A DNA stretch of 64,000 nucleotides. Origin: Brachionus manjavacas. Taxonomy: Eukaryota; Rotifera; Eurotatoria; Ploima; Brachionidae. The notes below the pieces were generated by a model that was given only the letters and a program-made list of their open reading frames with translations, was not told the DNA's origin and searched no databases. The position numbers and the translations under genes are program-made. Of this stretch, positions 35,958-44,295 are shown in pieces (positions within the stretch are counted from its first letter, which is position 1; each line of letters starts with the position of its first letter). The stretch spans positions 434,001-498,000 of the forward strand of contig JAHQIY010000021.1 in assembly GCA_019054805.1 (NCBI GenBank), written 5' to 3'.

Positions 35958-36970
35958 TGGAGAATACCATGGATACAGTAAGCGAAAAAAGATTAGAGTT
36001 GCTTTGCCCCGCAGGAACCCTAGGTGCATTAAAAACTGCAGTATTAGCCGGAGCCGACAGCATATATTGTGGTTTTAAAAACGAAACTAACGCCCGTAAT
36101 TTTCCGGGGTTAAACTTTACTAAAGAAGAACTAAAAGAAGGTGTTGAGTTTGCTAAGCAACACGGCACAAAAGTTTTAGTAGCAATTAATACCTACCCTA
36201 CTGCAGGTAAAACCGAAATTTGGCACCAAGCGGTAGACGATGCGGCCGAATGTGGTGCCTATGCGGTTATTGTGGCAGATATTGGCTTGTTAGAGTATGC
36301 GTATAAAAATCAACCTAATTTGCGTAGGCATTTATCGGTACAGGCAACAGCTAGTAGTATAGAAGCTATTAATTATTTTGTAGATACCTACAAAGTAAGC
36401 CGTGTGGTATTGCCAAGGGTTTTAACCTTAAAGCAAATTAAAGAGTATAAAGAAAAAACCAACGTAGAGTTAGAAGTATTTGTATACGGTGGCTTGTGTG
36501 TAATGGCAGAAGGTAAGTGTTCGTTGTCTTCGTATGTTACAGGGCAATCGCCTAACAAAAATGGGGTTTGTTCGCCTGCAGAATTTGTAGAGTACGAAGA
36601 CAAAGGCAACAAGCTACTTAGCAAACTAAACGGTAGCGTTATTAACAAATTTAGTAAAAGCGAGTCTCCGGGGTATCCTACTATTTGTAAAGGTAGATTT
36701 GAAGCCGAGGGAGATTTATCTTACTTGTTTGAAGAACCAAGCAGTTTAAGTATTACCAATATGTTGCCAGATTTATTAGAAATTGGCGTAACTGCTTTAA
36801 AAATAGAAGGCAGACAGCGTGGTAAATCTTACGTAGAAAATGTTATTAAAACTTTTAGGGGTGCTATAGATAGAGTGCATAAAAACCAAGCTTACGATAC
36901 TGCGGCCTTGGCGGCTTTATCTGAAGGTAATAGCAATACCCAAGGTGCTTACAATAAAAAGTGGATGTAG
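35957..36970 (+). CDS. ubiU: UbiU, U32-family [4Fe-4S] hydroxylase subunit
   Basis: UbiU works with UbiV to hydroxylate the ubiquinone ring without O2. The 337-residue protein has ELLCPAGTLGALKTAV at the N-terminus and four conserved cysteines in YGGLCVMAEGKCSLS, NGVCSPAEF and PTICKGRF, as expected for the iron-sulfur site. ADSIYCGF and LKIEGRQRGK are also family motifs. It is coupled to ubiT (TAATG); ubiV lies about 8 kb away across the glycan island. Confidence 0.92.
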   Translation: MENTMDTVSEKRLELLCPAGTLGALKTAVLAGADSIYCGFKNETNARNFPGLNFTKEELKEGVEFAKQHGTKVLVAINTYPTAGKTEIWHQAVDDAAECGAYAVIVADIGLLEYAYKNQPNLRRHLSVQATASSIEAINYFVDTYKVSRVVLPRVLTLKQIKEYKEKTNVELEVFVYGGLCVMAEGKCSLSSYVTGQSPNKNGVCSPAEFVEYEDKGNKLLSKLNGSVINKFSKSESPGYPTICKGRFEAEGDLSYLFEEPSSLSITNMLPDLLEIGVTALKIEGRQRGKSYVENVIKTFRGAIDRVHKNQAYDTAALAALSEGNSNTQGAYNKKWM

Positions 36971-37017
36971 TTGTTGTAACGCTTTAATAAATAATAGCAA
37001 TAATTAATAAATATAAT

Positions 37018-37064
37018 AATAAAGGTTAGTACGTATTTTTATAAATACTATTAACCTTTATTTT
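37018..37064 (+). terminator. strong terminator after ubiU
   Basis: AATAAAGGTTA (37018-37028) pairs perfectly with TAACCTTTATT (37052-37062), and the stem continues inward through GTATTT/AAATAC with one mismatch to a TTAT loop. T-rich sequence follows. Confidence 0.75.
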
Positions 37065-37091
37065 ATTGTAAATTACAAAGGAGTAAATAAA

Positions 37092-38027
37092 ATGAAAATA
37101 GAATATACAACGCAAGCACAAACTATAGCTAAATACTTACAAAACAATGCAAATAAAGAATTTACCGCCAGAGAATTAGCAGAATGGTTGGTGGAAACCT
37201 ACCCAGAAATAGAGGCCAAGCGCAATAATCCAAACCGAGATTTATCTGGCAATAAATTAACAATCCAAATAGCAAGAGAGTTTAATCGTATGCCTGTTAT
37301 AGAGAAGTTAATAAAAAATTACGATATTTCTATAACCACAGAAAGACCAAGAAAATTTTATTATAAATTAACAGAACCAGAAAAAAAGCAAACAGACGCA
37401 GAAAGTAAAGCAGAAAAAGATTTATATCCGTTATTGTCTAAGTTTATAATATTAAAAGGTAATGATGTGTACACCAAACGCATTAATGAACAAAAATCAA
37501 ATAAATCTAATGGTAAGGGTTATAATAAATGGTTACACCCAGATATTGTTGGTATGCAACCTTTGTTTACAAATATAGAAAACGACGAAGTAAAAAAATG
37601 TATAAGTAACTACAGTATGCAAAATAAATTTAGTTTATGGTCGTTTGAAGTAAAAAAAGATTTAAATCAAAGCAACTTAAGAGAAAGTTTTTTTCAAACC
37701 GTTAGTAATTCTTCTTGGGCTAATAATGCCTATTTAGTTACGGGATCTAAACTTACACACAATATTATGGGCGACTTACGTATATTATGCAATTTACACG
37801 GTATTGGCGTAATTGAATTAAATACCGAAGATTATGTTGAAAGTGAAATTGTTATTGAATGCAAAAGCAAAAAAACTGTAGATTGGAACTCTATAAATAG
37901 ACTAGCAGAAGAAAATCCAGATTTTAAAAAATATGTTGAGTTAATAAATAACTATTGCCATAATAACGAAATTATTGAGCAACCTAAGGGTAAGGGTTGG
38001 GACGAATACCCTCTAGAAGAAGATTAA
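37092..38027 (+). CDS. HrgA/COG2958-like protein, HTH plus PD-(D/E)XK-like nuclease
   Basis: The 311-residue protein begins with a winged-helix-like segment (about 5-100; TAREL AEWLV type helices). A domain resembling HrgA of Helicobacter follows, with HPDIVGM and SLWSFEVKKDL; the Asp and the E-x-K would form a PD-(D/E)XK site. Related genes often accompany restriction-modification systems, but no methyltransferase is nearby. A GGAG ribosome-binding site precedes the ATG. It ends inside the coaX relic (convergent, stops overlapping). The role is probably DNA defence; this is inference. Confidence 0.65.
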   Translation: MKIEYTTQAQTIAKYLQNNANKEFTARELAEWLVETYPEIEAKRNNPNRDLSGNKLTIQIAREFNRMPVIEKLIKNYDISITTERPRKFYYKLTEPEKKQTDAESKAEKDLYPLLSKFIILKGNDVYTKRINEQKSNKSNGKGYNKWLHPDIVGMQPLFTNIENDEVKKCISNYSMQNKFSLWSFEVKKDLNQSNLRESFFQTVSNSSWANNAYLVTGSKLTHNIMGDLRILCNLHGIGVIELNTEDYVESEIVIECKSKKTVDWNSINRLAEENPDFKKYVELINNYCHNNEIIEQPKGKGWDEYPLEED

Positions 38028-38211
38028 AGAGCCCCATGCAAGTGCCACATAGCTAAAAAAATTATGTTTTGGTTTAGCTGTACTGTTGCTGGTTGCAGTT
38101 GGTTATTATATAAGTGTAATTTAGGTAAGTGTTGGTGTATTAACGGGCTTAGCCCTCCGGTTATAATTACTTGCTGTATATTGGGCGTTTGCTGTAGTGC
38201 TTGTTGTAATA
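38024..38211 (-). pseudogene. 3' relic of coaX
   Basis: This reverse-strand stretch is the last 60 or so codons of coaX, ending HLHGAL then TAA, where the intact gene ends HLHGAG then TAG. It has no start and stops matching coaX at 38211. It differs from the intact copy at 4 of 181 positions. The relic marks one junction of the glycan island and is too short to be functional. Confidence 0.9.
38031..38211 (-). repeat. 181-bp direct repeat flanking the glycan island, left copy
   Basis: It aligns without gaps to 44303-44483 with 4 mismatches (about 98% identity). Both copies are in the same orientation and consist of coaX 3' coding sequence. Confidence 0.95.
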
Positions 38212-38237
38212 TAAAAAATATTACTTATGCAAGGTAA

Positions 38238-38290
38238 CAACATTAATAGCTTGTATTATTATAACTTATAATTACAAGCTATTAATGTTG
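38238..38290 (-). terminator. 18-bp perfect inverted repeat at the left end of the island
   Basis: CAACATTAATAGCTTGTA (38238-38255) pairs perfectly with TACAAGCTATTAATGTTG (38273-38290) across a 17-base loop. It covers the stop of the WavE-like gene and would end that reverse transcript, though the T-run is weak. It stands 27 bases from the coaX repeat. Confidence 0.6.
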
Positions 38291-39337
38291 CAATTTGATA
38301 TTTTGAAGTTTTGCTTTCAATTTTTTTACAGTAGATTTTACTAAAAAAAAGGGCATAAAGGCTAGAAAAATAAGCAAAATTTTTATTATTAACTTTAATA
38401 TTAATTTGTGAATCTTTTTTTTTCTAAAAAGCCTTATTATGTTAGTAAGAATTCTTATACGTTTTAAACCAAATAAAAGTTTAGATAATAAAATATAATA
38501 AATATCTTTTATAGTAATTAAGGTGCTATTTATTTCATGCTCCATAAAACAGGAAGATTTTTCTTTTATAGCATTCCAAACCACATAATTTTCATAATAA
38601 GGCAAAATAATAGAATTTACAGATAAAAAAGGGTTTCTAGTTTTTATCCACCTATAGTCAATATTCCAAGAATTTACAACTATACAAAAATGCTTTATTG
38701 CAGAAATTGAGTCTTGATTCGTCTCTTTTATCTTCCATTCATTTTTTATAATAAAATTTCTAAACAAATACGATTCTGGAGTAATTGTAAGGGATGTTTT
38801 AAATTTTTCTTTGTGCTGTTGTATTTCATTAAATATATGTATATCTTCGGTTTCTTCCATTTCTTCGCAAGCATAGTAATCCGCAAGCACTTTTTTACTT
38901 CCGCATAAAAACATATCAGAAGGATGGTATAGTCTATCTTTTCTTGTGTAACAATTTGTTGTTAATATTTTATTTATGCTGTATAAGTTGTATTTGTTTA
39001 TATATTTTATTACCTTTAAAAAAGATATAGACTGATCATTTCTTAGCTTTATTACTATTTGGTCTTCGTTTATATAATCAAGAGCACTTTTAACAGATAT
39101 TATTTGCCTATTTATATTACAAAAACCAGGGTTTAACGTATCTTTTACCAAAACAAATGTAGCGTGTTTAATAAATTTATACTTCTCTACTTCTTTTTTA
39201 TATAACTCATAATCTGTAACATAGCAAGCTATTATTATTGGTATGCTGTACTTTAATGCAGATAAATTTTTATTAATTAACAGTAAGTTGTGGCCGCCTA
39301 AAGGACCATGTATTAAAAGTGTAATATTATTCTTCAT
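38282..39337 (-). CDS. WavE-like lipopolysaccharide synthesis protein
   Basis: The 351-residue protein resembles the WavE family of LPS/capsule glycosyltransferases. Visible features are IHGPLGG at the N-terminus, IKLRNDQSI (an R-x-D-type motif), HPSDMFLCG and TPESYLFRNF. The C-terminal part (about 290-351) is basic and hydrophobic, likely peripheral to the membrane. It overlaps the upstream GT4 gene by 11 bases, so the two are translationally coupled. The sugar transferred is unknown. Confidence 0.75.
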   Translation of the reverse strand: MKNNITLLIHGPLGGHNLLLINKNLSALKYSIPIIIACYVTDYELYKKEVEKYKFIKHATFVLVKDTLNPGFCNINRQIISVKSALDYINEDQIVIKLRNDQSISFLKVIKYINKYNLYSINKILTTNCYTRKDRLYHPSDMFLCGSKKVLADYYACEEMEETEDIHIFNEIQQHKEKFKTSLTITPESYLFRNFIIKNEWKIKETNQDSISAIKHFCIVVNSWNIDYRWIKTRNPFLSVNSIILPYYENYVVWNAIKEKSSCFMEHEINSTLITIKDIYYILLSKLLFGLKRIRILTNIIRLFRKKKIHKLILKLIIKILLIFLAFMPFFLVKSTVKKLKAKLQNIKLQH

Positions 39338-40526
39338 ACAGCAATCCTTGTAAAAATTTATCTTTTTTTTTCAATTTAAACCTAGGTAGTATAGAAACAT
39401 TAGGATCTATTAGCCTTGTAAGGCAATCTTTTTGCCTTTTAGCTTCAAGCAATCTTTCATCTTTAGTTAATGAATAAAAATATATTAAACTATTTAATAA
39501 AGAACCTTCTACAAACGGATCAAACAACATATTGTTGTTTTTAATATAATCGGAACAACCCGTGTACTTAGATGCAATTATAGGTACACCTAATAAACAA
39601 GCTTCTATCATAGCTAACGGTTGGTTTTCAAAAGTTGATGACATAACAGTTACATCTGTAATTTGTAAAAGAGCTTGTTTCTGATCTGCATTAAAAAAAT
39701 CAAATATTTTGATATCTTTTTGTTTGTTTTTAGGTATATTCTCTAATACTATAGTTTTATATGTTTTATTGATGCTATAAAGCAAATCAGATCCAGCCAT
39801 AAACAACTTAGAGTTAGAATTTGTTTTATTAAAAGCTAAAAAAGCATGTAAAAGACTAAGTTGCTTTTTCCGTCCCTCAAATCTAGAAATTAAAGAAATA
39901 TTGAAACTATCATTATATTTATCTAAATTAACAAATTCAGACATATCTTTTTTATTTATTTCTTCTGTGTAAGGGTTAGGAAAAACAAAAAAGTTTTTGT
40001 TTTTTATATTATACCTTTTTTTTACATAATTCATTAAAAATACCGACGGAGAAAACACATAATCAGAGTTCTCTATTTGTAACTTCTCTTCATACACAGA
40101 ATATTTTACAGAATCAGGAGCTTTATCAATAGATCTCTCATTACCCCACTCAACACACTCTTGGGTTCCTGTATGTAAATTGGTAACAAAAATCCAATTT
40201 GGTGAAATATTAAAAGATAAATCTAAACCTAAAGCAGAATAATCTGCACACTCAATATAAAAAGGATTAACCTTATAAGCAATCTCTGTAACTCTTTGTC
40301 TAGCTTTTGCAATATTAGATGGGTTTAACTTATGTATAGTTAATTTATTATCTTCTAGCAATGTACTTGTTTTATTATAGGCAAAGGTAGCTACATGCAC
40401 TTTATAATCAGTATTATTAAGCAAATAGCTAACTATTTGCTGTAAATAAACGGCAATGCCACCACACCCTTTAAAGTAACCAAACTCGTGGGCTACAAAT
40501 AATATTGCTTTATTTGTTGTATTCAT
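39327..40526 (-). CDS. GT4 family glycosyltransferase
   Basis: The 399-residue protein has two Rossmann-like halves. N-terminal GYFKGCGGIAVYLQQI is the acceptor-side glycine loop. C-terminal ISRFEGRKKQLSLL, FMAGSD and the donor site ENQPLAMIEACLLGVPIIAS are typical of GT4 enzymes such as WaaG-like transferases. It overlaps both neighbours (11 and 17 bases), which indicates one operon for surface-glycan assembly. Confidence 0.85.
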   Translation of the reverse strand: MNTTNKAILFVAHEFGYFKGCGGIAVYLQQIVSYLLNNTDYKVHVATFAYNKTSTLLEDNKLTIHKLNPSNIAKARQRVTEIAYKVNPFYIECADYSALGLDLSFNISPNWIFVTNLHTGTQECVEWGNERSIDKAPDSVKYSVYEEKLQIENSDYVFSPSVFLMNYVKKRYNIKNKNFFVFPNPYTEEINKKDMSEFVNLDKYNDSFNISLISRFEGRKKQLSLLHAFLAFNKTNSNSKLFMAGSDLLYSINKTYKTIVLENIPKNKQKDIKIFDFFNADQKQALLQITDVTVMSSTFENQPLAMIEACLLGVPIIASKYTGCSDYIKNNNMLFDPFVEGSLLNSLIYFYSLTKDERLLEAKRQKDCLTRLIDPNVSILPRFKLKKKDKFLQGLLYEE

Positions 40527-41715
40527 ATTTAAAAACTCTATTTACTGGCTCTTCTATTTTATAATATGTTTCGTTATCTATATCTGTACCATCTTGATTA
40601 ATATAATCTAATAAACCTAATGTTTTAAAAAATGCTATAAAATTATCATACTTAGCTGGGTAGTTTTTGTTAAAAGTTGAATAATCTAAGTTATAAAACA
40701 TAGAAAAAGGATCAGGAAATCCTTTTTTTGATGTTTTATTTGGTATCTCAAAAAACTCAGACATCTCTCTAGTTCTAGAATCAAAGGAATCAACAAGAGC
40801 AGGGACGCCTGCTAGTATTGATAAAATATTGCCATGAATTCTGCAACCAAAAGAAAAATGATAATTATTTTGCTTTATATCATTATACCAATTTAAAAAA
40901 TCAGGGTACAATTTTACCCTTTTCTCCACGTGCATCTTCATAAAAAACTCACTCCTATCTCCTAAATACTGAGCCTCCTTCCAAGTTAGATCGTTTGGTT
41001 TATAAAGCAATCTATAAAATTCGTCTTGGCAAACAAAGATACTGTTTTTATATTTATCAAAATATTTTCTAAACCCTACATCGTTCCAAACTCTAAACCC
41101 ATTAAAAACAACCGTAAAGTTTCCCTCATCTACCTCTTTTTTCTTAACGCTTAAGTGTCTTCCTTTTACATACAACGAAGGACATCCTGTAGCTACTATA
41201 TGATTATCTTTAAAACCTAACTTTTGCAAAACATCTAAGGAAAAATGCCCTCTTAAACCCAAACCTCCACCGGTGTTTAATATTGCAGAAACATAGTCCG
41301 TAACAATATTACTAGCTTCTTTTGTTAAAAATTCAACCTTAAAATCAGAATTTTGCGCTCCTATGCCAATATCATAAACTGGTATTCTTAGCTTTTTAAT
41401 AACATTCAATCTATTCTGTAAATCACTAGCTCCAAATGAATTATTTATCACGTTTGCAGAGCTAATAATAATGCACTTATAAGTTTCATTAATTCTATCA
41501 ATCTCTTGATTAAATTCAACCTTACTTAAAACCTTAAAGAATTGAATAAGGGGTATATTATAAACTTCGTAAAAATCTTTCTTTAAAAAAGATTCTACCG
41601 AATACTCAAAAACCGCATTACCTGAATTACTACCTACACTATCCATAAAGCTATTATCTAGGGGGTGTACAACCTTGTGCTTTGGTTTTAAATTAACCAA
41701 CAATACCTTCTTCAT
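40510..41715 (-). CDS. polysaccharide pyruvyl transferase family protein
   Basis: The 401-residue protein matches the family fold: an N-terminal NFGN-like region (SVGSNSGNAVFEY), IGIGAQNSDF, LRGHFSLDVLQKLG and the strong signature FSFGCRIHGNILSILAGVPALV. Members add ketal pyruvate to sugars or act as GT-B transferases. It is first in the reverse operon and begins close to the central divergent promoter region. Confidence 0.82.
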   Translation of the reverse strand: MKKVLLVNLKPKHKVVHPLDNSFMDSVGSNSGNAVFEYSVESFLKKDFYEVYNIPLIQFFKVLSKVEFNQEIDRINETYKCIIISSANVINNSFGASDLQNRLNVIKKLRIPVYDIGIGAQNSDFKVEFLTKEASNIVTDYVSAILNTGGGLGLRGHFSLDVLQKLGFKDNHIVATGCPSLYVKGRHLSVKKKEVDEGNFTVVFNGFRVWNDVGFRKYFDKYKNSIFVCQDEFYRLLYKPNDLTWKEAQYLGDRSEFFMKMHVEKRVKLYPDFLNWYNDIKQNNYHFSFGCRIHGNILSILAGVPALVDSFDSRTREMSEFFEIPNKTSKKGFPDPFSMFYNLDYSTFNKNYPAKYDNFIAFFKTLGLLDYINQDGTDIDNETYYKIEEPVNRVFKYEYNK

Positions 41716-41778
41716 TTTACAACCATTATCAATAAATTAAATTTTTCTAGCATTACAACTTTTACAACAACCGCTTAG

Positions 41779-41792
41779 TTGTTAATTAACAA
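41779..41792. promoter_or_regulatory. 14-bp perfect palindrome in the divergent promoter region
   Basis: TTGTTAATTAACAA reads the same on both strands and lies midway between the two divergent operons of the island. It could be an operator, but AT-rich palindromes also arise by chance. Confidence 0.3.
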
Positions 41793-41842
41793 TTAATTTT
41801 ACACAAAAACAATAGCATATAAAAACTATTAATGCAATAAAA

Positions 41843-41880
41843 ACATAATTATTGCAAAACTGCAGTAATTATGTTATAAT
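41843..41880 (+). promoter_or_regulatory. promoter inside an inverted repeat, upstream of the cassette
   Basis: TTGCAA (41852-41857) and TATAAT (41875-41880) are 17 bases apart. They overlap a 14-bp inverted repeat (ACATAATTATTGCA with TGCAGTAATTATGT, 4-base loop, one wobble). The -35 box and spacer lie within the dyad, so binding of a dimeric regulator or cruciform formation would block the promoter. Confidence 0.65.
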
Positions 41881-41926
41881 AACAAAATAAGTTAGATTAA
41901 AGCAATAACTATATAAAGGAACAATA

Positions 41927-42679
41927 ATGCTAAATATTATTATACCAATGGCTGGCTTAGGAAGTAGATTTGTAAAAGAAAACTATAAGGTTATAAAGCC
42001 AATGATACCAGTTTTAGGCTTTCCTATGATACAAGTTGTGGTAAATAATTTAACACCAAGTCGCCCTCATAAATTTATCTTTATATGTCAAAACAAACAC
42101 ATAACAGAATATTCTCTAAAAGATAAACTTCCTATTTACGCACCTAATTGTGAAATTATAGGAACAGACGGGTTAACAGAGGGGCAGTTATGCTCTGTTT
42201 TAACATCTAGAGATTTGATTAATAACGATAACCCTATAATGATGGCAAATTCAGATCAATACATAGATACAAATATAGATGATTATTTAAACGAAATAGA
42301 TAGCAGGAAGTTAGATGGAATGATTATGACTATGCATTCGCAAGACCCTAAGTGGTCTTACGCTAAACTAGATAGCGATGAACATGTTGTTGAAACTGCT
42401 GAAAAGAAAGTAATATCTAGCCAAGCAACTGTAGGTATATATAACTTTACTAAAGGGTCTGAATTTGTTAAATATGCAGATCAATTAATTAAAGATAATA
42501 TTAGGGTGAACAATGAATTTTATACTTGCCCTGTTTACAATTACGCAATAAAAGATGGTTTAAAGGTTGGAGTATACAGTATAGGTGAAGAGTACAACGG
42601 TTTATATGGTCTTGGTATTCCTAAAGATTTAGAGTTGTTTGTTAATCACCCCGTATCTAAAAAAATTATGAGCAAATAA
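41927..42679 (+). CDS. sugar/polyol-phosphate nucleotidyltransferase
   Basis: The 250-residue protein starts MLNIIIPMAGLGSRF, the nucleotide-binding G-x-G-x-R loop, and continues KPMIPVLGFPMIQVVV with the catalytic lysine. MMANSDQYIDT carries the metal-binding aspartate region. It should activate a phosphorylated sugar or small alcohol with CTP or another NTP. An AAAGGA site precedes the ATG. It begins a four-gene cassette with gaps of 2 bases or overlaps. Confidence 0.85.
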   Translation: MLNIIIPMAGLGSRFVKENYKVIKPMIPVLGFPMIQVVVNNLTPSRPHKFIFICQNKHITEYSLKDKLPIYAPNCEIIGTDGLTEGQLCSVLTSRDLINNDNPIMMANSDQYIDTNIDDYLNEIDSRKLDGMIMTMHSQDPKWSYAKLDSDEHVVETAEKKVISSQATVGIYNFTKGSEFVKYADQLIKDNIRVNNEFYTCPVYNYAIKDGLKVGVYSIGEEYNGLYGLGIPKDLELFVNHPVSKKIMSK

Positions 42680-42681
42680 AA

Positions 42682-43335
42682 ATGTTAATTTTATCTCATA
42701 GGGGTTTGTGGCTTAAAGATAATGAAAAAAATTCGTTAGATGCTTTTTATAAATCTTTTAACTTAAATTTAGGTATAGAGCTAGACGTTAGGGACTGCAA
42801 TGGAGAAGTTGTTGTTTCTCATGACATGTCTGTTATTAGCAAAAACAATATTTTATTTGAAGATGTATTAAAATTAAGCAATATTAATAATAATTTGTTG
42901 GCTATTAATATTAAAGCAGACGGATTGTACGATAAATTAGATTTTTTACTTAAAAAATACAATCACACTAATTATTTTGTTTTTGACATGTCAATTCCAG
43001 AAATGTATAAATATATAAAAAAAGAACTTAAAACTTTTACCCATATTAGTGATATTTGCCACCAACCTATATTAATAAAAGAATCTAACGGTATTTGGTT
43101 AGATTCTTTTATTTCAGACTGGTTCAATAATAAGTTAATAGACGATATGCTAAACTTACATCCAGATAAAAAAATTTGCATCGTTTCTTCTGAGCTACAC
43201 AAAAGAGATTATATGAAGCAGTGGGGGTTAATTAAACAAACTAACAATATAAACTCTAATCGTCTTATTTTATGTACAGATTTACCAACACAAGCTATGA
43301 GGTTTTTTTATGACAATAAAAGCTATACTATTTGA
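42682..43335 (+). CDS. glycerophosphodiester phosphodiesterase-like protein
   Basis: The 217-residue protein has the GDPD start LILSHRGLW with the catalytic His-Arg, then GIELDVRDCNGEVVVSHD with the metal-binding Glu-x-Asp and His. It is shorter than typical GDPDs (about 240-250). It ends in TGA, the only such stop I saw among all genes of this window, and overlaps the next gene by 26 bases. In this context it may release or transfer a phosphodiester-linked group of a glycan. Confidence 0.8.
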   Translation: MLILSHRGLWLKDNEKNSLDAFYKSFNLNLGIELDVRDCNGEVVVSHDMSVISKNNILFEDVLKLSNINNNLLAINIKADGLYDKLDFLLKKYNHTNYFVFDMSIPEMYKYIKKELKTFTHISDICHQPILIKESNGIWLDSFISDWFNNKLIDDMLNLHPDKKICIVSSELHKRDYMKQWGLIKQTNNINSNRLILCTDLPTQAMRFFYDNKSYTI

Positions 43336-43945
43336 TATGGATGGTGTTTTAATTGATGCTAAAGAATGGCACTATGAGTCTCTTAATAAATCTTTATCTT
43401 TTTTTAACTTTGCAACCATATCTAGAGAAGACCATGAAGGAAAGCTAGACGGCTTGCCTACATTAAAAAAGCTAGAATTTTTGTATAATGCTTACGGATC
43501 CCCTACTCCAAGCGATTATAATAAAGTTGAACAATTAAAGCAACAATATACTATGGAAATAGCAAAGCAATCTTGTAATCCTATTCCACTACAACAAGAA
43601 ACGCTATCTAACCTAAAAAGCGAAAGATATAAAATGGCTTGTTGCTCTAATTCAATTAAAGAAAGCGTAGATCTATTTTTAAATTTAGCCGATATACATA
43701 AGTATTTTGAATTCTTTTTATCTAATCAAGATGTTTCAAAAGCAAAACCTGATCCTGAAATATACCTTTTGGCTATGAAAAAATTAAATGTTTTACCGTC
43801 AGAGGTTGTTATTTGTGAAGATAATTTTAATGGGATATGTGCAGCCAAAGCTTCTGGTGCTCATGTTTTAGAAATAAAAACAACAAAAGATGTAAATTAC
43901 AATAATATATCTAATTTTATAAAGGAAGTAAATGGTAAAAGTTAG
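43310..43945 (+). CDS. HAD superfamily phosphatase
   Basis: The 211-residue protein has DMDGVLIDAKEWH (catalytic Asp pair), CCSNSIKE (motif II), SKAKPDPEIY (motif III Lys) and VICEDNFNG (motif IV), with a small helical cap (about 15-80). These are the features of HAD subfamily IA phosphatases. It should dephosphorylate a sugar or small metabolite for the cassette. It overlaps both neighbours. Confidence 0.88.
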   Translation: MTIKAILFDMDGVLIDAKEWHYESLNKSLSFFNFATISREDHEGKLDGLPTLKKLEFLYNAYGSPTPSDYNKVEQLKQQYTMEIAKQSCNPIPLQQETLSNLKSERYKMACCSNSIKESVDLFLNLADIHKYFEFFLSNQDVSKAKPDPEIYLLAMKKLNVLPSEVVICEDNFNGICAAKASGAHVLEIKTTKDVNYNNISNFIKEVNGKS

Positions 43946-44255
43946 TAATTTAAAAGATATGACAAAAGGCTGGTTAATAGGTGATTTCTATCCTTCTTTA
44001 TTTAAAACTGATTTGTTTGAGGTTGCAGTAAAACATTACAAAAAAGGCGACTCTGAAGATCAACATATGCATAAAATAGCTACAGAATATACCGTTATAG
44101 TTTCTGGTGAAGTATTAATGAATGGAATAAAGTATGATGCTGATTCTATTATTGAAATAAAACCAGAAGAGGTTACAAATTTTATTGCCCTTGAAGATAC
44201 AACCACTGTTGTTGTTAAAATTCCTTGTGTAATAGGTGACAAATTTATAGTATAG
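43932..44255 (+). CDS. cupin-fold protein
   Basis: The 107-residue protein is a small single cupin: HYKKGDSEDQHMHKIATEY gives the first motif (His residues and Glu), and the second motif, around TTTVVVKIP, is weak. Such proteins bind a metal and act as sugar epimerase or isomerase, or as sensors. It overlaps the HAD gene by 14 bases and is the last gene of the island, ending about 50 bases before the coaX repeat. Confidence 0.72.
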   Translation: MVKVSNLKDMTKGWLIGDFYPSLFKTDLFEVAVKHYKKGDSEDQHMHKIATEYTVIVSGEVLMNGIKYDADSIIEIKPEEVTNFIALEDTTTVVVKIPCVIGDKFIV

Positions 44256-44295
44256 CAAATATTGCTTACATATAAAATCTGAATTATAAATACAT

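Noticed and set aside
38024-38211. The left coaX copy as a small functional gene
   Set aside because: It has no start codon or ribosome-binding site, and covers only the last quarter of the kinase without its ATP site.
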